Source: Minthousia sp045628125 (GTDB lineage Bacteria; Bacteroidota; Bacteroidia; Bacteroidales; Bacteroidaceae). Taken from it: 21,726 bases of DNA. The position numbers and the translations under genes are program-made. A model generated the notes under the pieces. That model was not told where the DNA came from. It saw only the letters and a list, made by a program, of their open reading frames with translations, and made no database searches. The stretch is taken from NCBI GenBank assembly GCA_045628125.1, contig JAZQPA010000224.1:1-21726 (forward strand). The letters run 5' to 3'. Shown here piece by piece: positions 15,389 to 21,726 of this stretch; position 1 is the first letter of the stretch, and each line of letters begins with the position of its first letter.

Positions 15389-15856
15389 ATGATTAAGAAA
15401 GAAATTGTAACTCAGCTAGTTGAGCAGTGGTTGGAAGGTCAGGAGTACTTCCTTGTAGATGTTTCTGTAAGTGCAGATAACCGTATTGTGGTGGAAATTG
15501 ACCACAAGGAAGGTGTCTGGATTGAAGATTGTGTGGCTTTGAGCCGTTTCATCGAGGATCATCTGGATCGCGAAACAGAAGACTTTGAACTGGAGGTCGG
15601 CTCAGCTGGTATCGGTCAGCCATTCAAGGTAATCAAGCAGTATCTGAACCACGTGGGCAGCGAGGTAGAGGTGCTGACCGCTCAGGGCACCAAGATGACC
15701 GGTGTGCTGAAAGAAGCCGATGAGGAACATTTTGTGGTGACTACCAATCAGAAGGTAAAGGTGGAGGGCGCAAAGCGTCCAAAGCTGGTAGAGGTGGACG
15801 TGCCTTTGCGCTATGATGAGGTGAAGTACACCAAATACGCTATTCGATTTAAATAA
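15389..15856 (+). CDS. rimP: Ribosome maturation factor RimP
   Basis: A 155-residue cytoplasmic protein needed for 30S subunit maturation. The N-terminal RimP domain carries VSVSADNRIVVEIDHKEGV and CVALSRFIEDHLDRE, then the family signature ELEVGSAGIGQPFKVIKQYL. The latter corresponds to the VSSPGxxRPL region of other RimPs, here altered to SAGIGQP as is usual in Bacteroidetes. The C-terminal SH3-like domain (about 85-155) has GSEVEVLTAQGTKMTGVLKE and ends in KYTKYAIRFK. It is the first gene of the rimP-nusA-infB operon, with the consensus promoter and leader hairpin just upstream, and nusA starts 16 bp after its stop. Confidence 0.95.
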   Translation: MIKKEIVTQLVEQWLEGQEYFLVDVSVSADNRIVVEIDHKEGVWIEDCVALSRFIEDHLDRETEDFELEVGSAGIGQPFKVIKQYLNHVGSEVEVLTAQGTKMTGVLKEADEEHFVVTTNQKVKVEGAKRPKLVEVDVPLRYDEVKYTKYAIRFK

Positions 15857-15872
15857 AAAAAGAAAATAAATT

Positions 15873-17156
15873 ATGGCAAAGAAAGTAGAAGCAATCGATA
15901 TGGTTGCTACATTCCAGGAGTTCAAGGAGAACAAGAACATTGATCGCACCACCATGGTGAGCGTGCTGGAAGAGAGTTTCCGCAAGGTTATCGCAGGCCT
16001 TTTCGGCAGCGATGATAATTACAATGTCATCGTGAACCCAGACAAGGGTGACTGTGAGATTTACCGTAGCCGCGAGGTGGTAGCAGACAATGAGCTGTCT
16101 GACCGCAACCGTGAGATTACCCTGAGCGAGGCCAAGAAGATCGACCAGGATTATGAGATTGGTGAGGAGGTTTCTGAGCTGGTGGACTTTACCAGTTTCG
16201 GTCGCCGTGCTATCCTGAACCTGCGCCAGACACTGGCCAGCAAGATTCTGGAACTGGAGCATGACAACTTGTACAACGCATTCAAGGACCGTGTAGGTGA
16301 GGTGGTAAGCGCTGAGATCTATCAGGTTTGGAAGCGTGAGACCCTGCTGGTGGACGAGGACAACAACGAGATGCTGTTGCCAAAGTCAGAGCAGATTCCA
16401 GGTGATTTCTACCGCAAGGGTGAAACCGCACGTGCAGTCATCCTGCGTGTGGACAATGCCAATAATAACCCAAAGATCATCCTGAGCCGTACCGCTAACG
16501 TGTTCCTGGAGCGATTGCTGGAGGCCGAGGTTCCTGAAATCAATGACGGTCTGATCACCATCCGCCGCATTGCCCGTATCCCAGGTGAGCGTGCTAAGAT
16601 TGCCGTAGAGAGCTACGATGACCGTATCGATCCGGTTGGCGCTTGTGTAGGTGTTAAGGGTAGCCGTGTTCGCGGTATCGTCCGTGAGCTGCGCAACGAG
16701 AACATCGACGTGGTTAACTTCACCACCAACGATGAGCTGTTCATCCGCCGTGCATTGAGCCCAGCCAATGTATCAACCATCGAGTTGGATATGGAGAACA
16801 AGAAGGCCGATGTCTATCTGGAGCCTGATCAGGTTTCACTGGCTATCGGTAAGGGCGGCTCAAACATCAAGCTGGCCAGCATGCTGACCGGTTTTACCAT
16901 CGATGTTTACCGCAACGTAGAGCCAGGCGACGAGCAGGAGGAGGATATCTGGTTGGATGAGTTCTCTGATGCTATTGACCAGTGGGTGATCGATGCCATC
17001 AAGAGCGTAGGTTTGGATACCGCACGTCAGGTACTGAATGCACCACGCAACCTGCTGATTGAGAAGGCTGACCTGGAGGAGGATACCGTTGATGAGGTAC
17101 TGCATATTCTGAGCAAGGAGTTTGAGACCCCAGAGCAGGAAGGTGCTGAAGAGTAA
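15873..17156 (+). CDS. nusA: Transcription termination/antitermination factor NusA
   Basis: A 427-residue RNA-polymerase-binding factor that affects pausing, intrinsic termination and antitermination. In order it has the N-terminal RNAP-binding domain (about 1-130, starting MAKKVEAIDMVATFQEF), an S1 domain (about 135-200, GEVVSAEIYQVWKRETLL), and KH1 (about 230-290, GACVGVKGSRVRGIVREL). KH2 follows (about 300-350, VSLAIGKGGSNIKLASML), with both GxxG loops intact (GVKGSR and GKGGSN). The C-terminus is acidic and contains a helix-hairpin-like stretch. The long acidic-repeat region of the Escherichia coli protein is missing, which is normal outside gammaproteobacteria. It lies 23 bp before infB. 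Because NusA acts on hairpins, the leader hairpin upstream of rimP may be its own target (inference). Confidence 0.97.
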   Translation: MAKKVEAIDMVATFQEFKENKNIDRTTMVSVLEESFRKVIAGLFGSDDNYNVIVNPDKGDCEIYRSREVVADNELSDRNREITLSEAKKIDQDYEIGEEVSELVDFTSFGRRAILNLRQTLASKILELEHDNLYNAFKDRVGEVVSAEIYQVWKRETLLVDEDNNEMLLPKSEQIPGDFYRKGETARAVILRVDNANNNPKIILSRTANVFLERLLEAEVPEINDGLITIRRIARIPGERAKIAVESYDDRIDPVGACVGVKGSRVRGIVRELRNENIDVVNFTTNDELFIRRALSPANVSTIELDMENKKADVYLEPDQVSLAIGKGGSNIKLASMLTGFTIDVYRNVEPGDEQEEDIWLDEFSDAIDQWVIDAIKSVGLDTARQVLNAPRNLLIEKADLEEDTVDEVLHILSKEFETPEQEGAEE

Positions 17157-17179
17157 TAATTGTAAAGAACCAAAAAATT

Positions 17180-20059
17180 ATGGCCATTAGACTGAATCAA
17201 GTAGTAAAGAAATTTAACGTGGGAATGTCCACCGTGGTGGAGTTCCTGAAAAAGAAGGGATTGGAACCCATCGAGGAGAACCCTAATGCCAAGATCACTG
17301 ATGAACAATTTGAGGCTCTTCGCAAGGAATTCAGCAAGGATCGTGACTTGGCTAACAAGAAGGATGCCATGCTGATGAACCGTCAGCACAAAGAGAAGAA
17401 GGTGACTGTTCAGGTAGAGGAGCCAAAGGAGATTGAAACCGTGATTCCTGAGAGCAAGCAGCCACATGTGTTGGGTAAGATTGACCTGAGCACTGTGGGC
17501 AAGCCTCGTGCCAAGGAGCCAGTACAGGAGAAGAAGGTGGAAGCACCTGCTCCTAAGCCAGCACCAAAGCCAGAGCCTAAGCCAGCTCCAAAACCTGTTC
17601 AGGTGGAGAAACCAGCTCCAAAGCCAGAGGTGAAGCCTGAACCTGTTAAGCCTGCTCCTGCACCGGAGCCTGCAAAGCCAGCCTCTTCCAATGCCGTTAA
17701 GACCGTGGAGGAGAACGGTGTCATCAAGGTGGTACCTGAGTACGAGAGCAAGATTAAGGTGCTGGGCACTATCGACCTGTCATCCCTGAACCAGAGCACC
17801 CGCCCAAAGAAGAAGAGCCGTGAGGAGCGCCGTAAGGAGCGTGACGAGAAGCGCGTGGGCAACGGTGCACCAGGCGTGCAGGGCAGAGACAACAACGGTC
17901 AGAAGCAGGGCGACGGCAACCGCAAGCGCCAGCGTATCAACAAGGACCGTGTGGATGTGGCTGCTGAGGGCAAGCGTATTGAAAACCAGAGCAACAAGCA
18001 GAAGGATAACCAGAAGCGTAACAACAATCAGGGTAATCCTAACGCTCAGCAGAAGGACAATAACAAGAAGCGTCATAATGATTCCAATGTTGCCAACTCA
18101 TACCGCAACAAGCCAGGTGTTCAGATCCGCGAGAAGGAGGCACCTGTAGCATCGGACGAGGATGTAGCAAAGCAGGTTAAGGAGACATTGGCACGATTGA
18201 CCGGTAAGCAGAAGGCCAATAAGACCGGTGCCAAGTACCGTAAGGAGAAGCGCGAGAACGCATTCAACAGAATGCAGGAGCAGGAAATGGAGGAGGCAGC
18301 AGAGAGCAAAATCCTGAAGCTGACCGAGTTCGTAACTGCTAACGAGCTGGCCGTGATGATGGGCGTGGGCGTAAACCAGGTTATCGGTACCTGTATGAGT
18401 ATCGGTATCATGGTGTCAATCAACCAGCGTCTGGATGCTGAAACCATCAATCTGGTAGCTGAGGAGTTCGGCTTCGAGACACAGTATGTCAGTGCCAGCG
18501 TAACCGAGGCGGTAGCCGAGGAGGAGGATTCTGAGGAGGATTTGCTGCCACGCGCACCAATCGTAACCGTGATGGGTCATGTTGACCACGGTAAGACCTC
18601 TCTGCTGGATTACATCCGTAACGCCAACGTAATTGCCGGTGAGGCCGGTGGTATTACCCAGCACATCGGTGCATACCATGTAGAGCTGGAGGACGGACGA
18701 AAGATTACCTTCCTGGATACTCCAGGTCACGAGGCGTTTACCGCCATGCGTGCCCGCGGTACTCAGGTTACCGATATTGCCATCATCATTGTGGCTGCCG
18801 ATGATAGTGTGATGCCTACCACCCGTGAGGCTATCGCTCATGCTCAGGCAGCGAATGTACCAATGGTGTTTGCTATCAACAAGATTGATAAGCCGGGTGC
18901 CAACCCAGAGAAGATCCGCGAGGACTTGGCCAACATGAACCTGTTGGTTGAGGATTGGGGCGGTAAGTACCAGTGCCAGGAGATCAGTGCCAAGAAGGGT
19001 ATCGGCGTTGAGGATCTGCTGGAAAAGGTATTGCTGGAGGCCGAGATGCTGGAGCTGAAGGCTAACCCTAACCGTAAGGCTACCGGTTCCATCATTGAGT
19101 CATCACTGGATAAGGGTCGTGGTTTCGTAGCTACCGTACTGGTAAGCAACGGTACCCTGCACGTAGGTGATATTGTTTTGGCTGGTACCTATTATGGCCG
19201 TGTGAAGGCGATGTTCAACGAGCGCAACCAGCGTGTTACCGAGGCAGGTCCTGCAGAACCAGTGATTATTCTGGGTTTGAACGGTGCTCCTCAGGCAGGT
19301 GACACCTTCCATGTGATGGACAGCGACCAGGAGGCACGTGAGATTACCAACAAGCGTGAGCAGCTGCAGCGTGAGCAGGGATTGCGTACCACTCAGCGTA
19401 AGGGCTTGGATGATATCGGCCGTCAGATTGCTTTGGGCGAGTTCCACGAGCTGAACATCATCGTTAAGGGTGATGTGGACGGTTCTGTTGAGGCTTTGAG
19501 CGACTCATTCATCAAGATGTCTACCGAGAAGGTACAGGTGAATGTCATCTACAAGGCTGTAGGTCAGATTTCAGAGAGCGATGTATCTCTGGCTGCCGTA
19601 TCAAACGCTATCATCGTAGGTTTCCAGGTACGTCCATCTGCCGGTGCGCGTAAGGCTGCCGAGGCAGACAATGTGGATATCCGCATCTACTCTGTCATCT
19701 ATGACGCTATCGAGGAGTTGAAGAGTGCTATGGAGGGTATGCTGGAGAAGGTTGTCAAGGAAGAGGTTACCGCTTCTATCGAGGTACAGCAGGTATTCCG
19801 TATCAGCAAGGTCGGCTTGGTTGCCGGTGCTATGGTTCGTGACGGTAAGGTTAAACGTAGCGATAAGGCTCGTCTGATTCGTGACGGTATCGTTATCTTC
19901 ACCGGTAGCATCAATGCCCTGAAGCGTTTCAAGGACGATGTGAAGGAGGTGGCTACCAACTTTGAGTGCGGTATCAGCCTGACCAACTGCAACGATATTA
20001 AGGTGGGCGATATCATCGAGACCTTCCAGGAAATTGAGGTAGCTCAGAAGTTGGAATAA
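17180..20059 (+). CDS. infB: Translation initiation factor IF-2
   Basis: A 959-residue GTPase that places initiator tRNA on the ribosome. The N-terminal IF2-N domain (MAIRLNQVVKKFNVGMSTVV) is followed by a long disordered linker. Residues about 110-175 are rich in Pro, Lys and Ala (repeated APKP and KPEP). Residues about 205-330 are rich in Lys, Arg, Asn and Gln. A second IF2-N-like domain comes near 375-425 (LTEFVTANELAVMMGVGVN). The G domain shows G1 GHVDHGKTS (466-474), G3 DTPGHEAF (from 513) and G4 NKID (567-570). Domains II to IV complete the C-terminal half, ending EIEVAQKLE. All GTPase motifs are intact. It sits 23 bp after nusA and 13 bp before the CvpA-like gene. Confidence 0.98.
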   Translation: MAIRLNQVVKKFNVGMSTVVEFLKKKGLEPIEENPNAKITDEQFEALRKEFSKDRDLANKKDAMLMNRQHKEKKVTVQVEEPKEIETVIPESKQPHVLGKIDLSTVGKPRAKEPVQEKKVEAPAPKPAPKPEPKPAPKPVQVEKPAPKPEVKPEPVKPAPAPEPAKPASSNAVKTVEENGVIKVVPEYESKIKVLGTIDLSSLNQSTRPKKKSREERRKERDEKRVGNGAPGVQGRDNNGQKQGDGNRKRQRINKDRVDVAAEGKRIENQSNKQKDNQKRNNNQGNPNAQQKDNNKKRHNDSNVANSYRNKPGVQIREKEAPVASDEDVAKQVKETLARLTGKQKANKTGAKYRKEKRENAFNRMQEQEMEEAAESKILKLTEFVTANELAVMMGVGVNQVIGTCMSIGIMVSINQRLDAETINLVAEEFGFETQYVSASVTEAVAEEEDSEEDLLPRAPIVTVMGHVDHGKTSLLDYIRNANVIAGEAGGITQHIGAYHVELEDGRKITFLDTPGHEAFTAMRARGTQVTDIAIIIVAADDSVMPTTREAIAHAQAANVPMVFAINKIDKPGANPEKIREDLANMNLLVEDWGGKYQCQEISAKKGIGVEDLLEKVLLEAEMLELKANPNRKATGSIIESSLDKGRGFVATVLVSNGTLHVGDIVLAGTYYGRVKAMFNERNQRVTEAGPAEPVIILGLNGAPQAGDTFHVMDSDQEAREITNKREQLQREQGLRTTQRKGLDDIGRQIALGEFHELNIIVKGDVDGSVEALSDSFIKMSTEKVQVNVIYKAVGQISESDVSLAAVSNAIIVGFQVRPSAGARKAAEADNVDIRIYSVIYDAIEELKSAMEGMLEKVVKEEVTASIEVQQVFRISKVGLVAGAMVRDGKVKRSDKARLIRDGIVIFTGSINALKRFKDDVKEVATNFECGISLTNCNDIKVGDIIETFQEIEVAQKLE

Positions 20060-20072
20060 TAACTGAATAGTG

Positions 20073-20600
20073 ATGGATCTTTTTATCATCATAGTACTGG
20101 TAGTAGGCTTAATCTGGGGCTGGTGGAAAGGATTTTTCCTCCAGCTGGCCAGTTTGGTGGGAGTTATTGTGGGCTTCTTCATCGCCTGCTACGTCTATGC
20201 CCGATACGGTGATGCCCTGATTCCTGAGGATGCCGGAGTAAGCACCAATGCGGTGATATTCCTGATACTCTGGATCGGAATCCCATTGGCATTGACCCTG
20301 GTGGCAAAACTGCTGGGCGGCATTATGTCCAAGTTGCATCTGGGATGGATTAACCATTCCCTGGGTGCAGCCTTAGGAATGGTTAAATTAGCCCTGTTTT
20401 TGAGCTTGTTGTTTACTCTTCTGGAGTTCATCAGTAAGTACGACAACAATCCTCTGATTACAGAACAGACACGACAGTCGTCCGTGCTCTATTATCCGGT
20501 ACAGCAACTGGCGGGCAAGCTGTTGCCTTCCGATTTCCTGGAGAAAGCCACGGAGATACAGTCGAGAACGAAGAATGGAAGAGAACAAAGAGAAGAATAA
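20073..20600 (+). CDS. CvpA family membrane protein
   Basis: A 175-residue inner-membrane protein with four predicted TM segments (about residues 2-20, 24-44, 65-85 and 100-122) and a charged cytoplasmic tail ending NGREQREE. The pattern GLIWGWWKGFFLQLASLVGVIVGF is typical of CvpA, a family known in Escherichia coli from colicin V production and implicated in envelope functions. The molecular role is not settled. I chose the ATG at 20073; a GTG one codon upstream is possible. It starts 13 bp after infB and overlaps sufB by 26 bp, so the operon probably runs through from infB into the Suf genes. Confidence 0.88.
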   Translation: MDLFIIIVLVVGLIWGWWKGFFLQLASLVGVIVGFFIACYVYARYGDALIPEDAGVSTNAVIFLILWIGIPLALTLVAKLLGGIMSKLHLGWINHSLGAALGMVKLALFLSLLFTLLEFISKYDNNPLITEQTRQSSVLYYPVQQLAGKLLPSDFLEKATEIQSRTKNGREQREE

Positions 20601-21726
20601 ACTGGTGCGCGAGGTGGCGGAGAAGAAGTACGAGTACGGCTTCACCACCGATGTGCATACAGATATTATAGAAAAGGGATTGAATGAGGACGTAGTGCGC
20701 CTCATCTCGTCCAAAAAAGGTGAACCGGAGTGGTTGCTGGAGTTCCGACTCAAGGCATACCGCCACTGGTTGACCATGAAGGTGCCTACCTGGGCGCATC
20801 TGCAGATACCTGAGATAGATTTTCAGGCCATCTCGTATTATGCCGACCCTACGGCCAAAAAGAAAAAGGAAGGCAGCAAGGAGATTGATCCCGAGCTGAT
20901 GAAGACCTTCGACAAACTGGGTATTCCACTGGAGGAGCGCCTGGCACTGAGTGGAACAGCGGTGGATGCCGTCATGGATTCCGTTTCAGTGAAGACCACT
21001 TTTAAGGAGAAACTGAACGAGAAAGGCATCATCTTCTGCTCCATCAGCGAGGCAGTCCGTGAGCATGGCGACCTGGTGCGCGAGTACTTGGGGTCGGTAG
21101 TGCCTTATCGGGATAATTTCTATGCAGCACTCAACTCTGCTGTGTTCAGCGACGGTTCCTTTGTGTATATACCAAAGGGTGTGCGCTGTCCGATGGAGCT
21201 GTCCACCTACTTCCGTATCAATGCACAGAACACCGGTCAGTTTGAGCGTACGCTGATTGTGGCTGATGACGATTCTTACGTGTCATATCTGGAGGGTTGT
21301 ACCGCTCCTATGCGTGACGAGAATCAGTTGCATGCCGCTATCGTTGAGATTGTGGTGAAGGAACGTGCCGAGGTGAAATACTCCACCGTGCAGAACTGGT
21401 ATCCGGGCGATGCCGAGGGCAAGGGTGGTGTGTACAACTTCGTAACCAAGCGCGGACATCTGCGCGGTGCCGACAGTAAGCTGTCCTGGACACAGGTGGA
21501 GACGGGATCGGCCATTACCTGGAAGTACCCCAGCTGTATCCTGAGCGGCGACAACTCACAGGCGGAATTCTACAGTGTGGCTGTGACCAACAATTACCAG
21601 CAGGCAGATACCGGTACCAAGATGATACATATCGGAAAGAATACCCGAAGTACCATCATCAGTAAGGGTATCAGTGCCGGTAAGAGCCAGAACAGCTACC
21701 GTGGTTTGGTGAAGGTGGATGCGCGT
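20575..21726 (+). CDS. sufB: Fe-S cluster assembly scaffold SufB, 3' end cut by window edge
   Basis: The frame opens with ATG at 20575 inside the 3' end of the CvpA gene and stays open for 384 codons to the last base. SufB proteins are about 480 residues, so roughly the last 100, including the C-terminal catalytic Cys region, are outside. Strong family stretches are KYEYGFTTDVHTDIIEKGL near the N-terminus, WLLEFRLKAYRHWLTM, YIPKGVRCPMELSTYFRI, SYVSYLEGCTAPMRDENQLH, VQNWYPGDAEGKGGVYNFV, SAITWKYPSCILSGDNS and IISKGISAGKSQNSYRGLV. SufB works in the cytoplasm with SufC (ATPase) and SufD as the scaffold on which iron-sulfur clusters are built. sufC and sufD are expected just to the right. The start inside cvpA (26-bp overlap, different frame) suggests translational coupling. 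Confidence 0.96.
   Translation, partial: MEENKEKNKLVREVAEKKYEYGFTTDVHTDIIEKGLNEDVVRLISSKKGEPEWLLEFRLKAYRHWLTMKVPTWAHLQIPEIDFQAISYYADPTAKKKKEGSKEIDPELMKTFDKLGIPLEERLALSGTAVDAVMDSVSVKTTFKEKLNEKGIIFCSISEAVREHGDLVREYLGSVVPYRDNFYAALNSAVFSDGSFVYIPKGVRCPMELSTYFRINAQNTGQFERTLIVADDDSYVSYLEGCTAPMRDENQLHAAIVEIVVKERAEVKYSTVQNWYPGDAEGKGGVYNFVTKRGHLRGADSKLSWTQVETGSAITWKYPSCILSGDNSQAEFYSVAVTNNYQQADTGTKMIHIGKNTRSTIISKGISAGKSQNSYRGLVKVDAR

Noticed and set aside
19601..20182. 193-codon minus-strand ORF
   Set aside because: Antisense to the infB 3' end and cvpA; no domain visible.

Overview
The window looks like a chromosomal segment of a Bacteroidetes bacterium, most likely Bacteroidales and Prevotella-like. 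This rests on several things seen in the sequence: TAnnTTTG-type -7 promoter boxes upstream of rhaB, rimP, the S41 peptidase and the tRNAs; starts without classical Shine-Dalgarno motifs; a divergent AraC gene beside a rhamnose operon that contains a GH78 rhamnosidase; and proteins (IF2, NusA, SufB) of Bacteroidales type. The genus is inference.

Region 1 (1-4410) is AT-rich by eye and accessory in character. It opens with the 3' part of a GT4-type glycosyltransferase, probably the end of a surface-polysaccharide locus. A 263-bp gap follows, packed with palindromes and hairpins. Then come four same-strand genes in close order: an FRG-domain protein, a STAS-like/GHKL-ATPase protein, a small STAS-like DUF4325 protein whose start overlaps the previous stop by 7 bp, and a two-TM protein with a predicted coiled coil. 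I know of no named system with this exact content. It is the best candidate here for an undescribed system: an ATPase/STAS switch controlling an FRG effector, possibly at the membrane. The region ends in debris: a hairpin, a 3' gene remnant, an intrinsic terminator and a 3 x 23-bp direct-repeat array.

Region 2 (4559-12862) is an L-rhamnose utilisation locus. A minus-strand AraC-family regulator diverges from rhaB (rhamnulokinase), a secreted GH78 alpha-L-rhamnosidase, rhaA (isomerase), rhaT (rhamnose/H+ symporter) and rhaD (aldolase). Together they free rhamnose from glycans, import it and convert it to DHAP and lactaldehyde. A dispersed-type inverted repeat sits between rhaT and rhaD. A strong bidirectional terminator closes the operon against two identical tandem tRNA-Asn(GUU) genes on the opposite strand.

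Region 3 (13171-21726) is core genome. It holds an exported S41 C-terminal processing peptidase followed by a small one-TM protein. Next is the rimP-nusA-infB operon, driven by a good Bacteroidetes promoter and carrying a terminator-like hairpin in its short leader, which could be an attenuator read by NusA itself. The string continues into a CvpA-like membrane protein and sufB, whose start lies inside the CvpA gene. sufB runs off the right edge.
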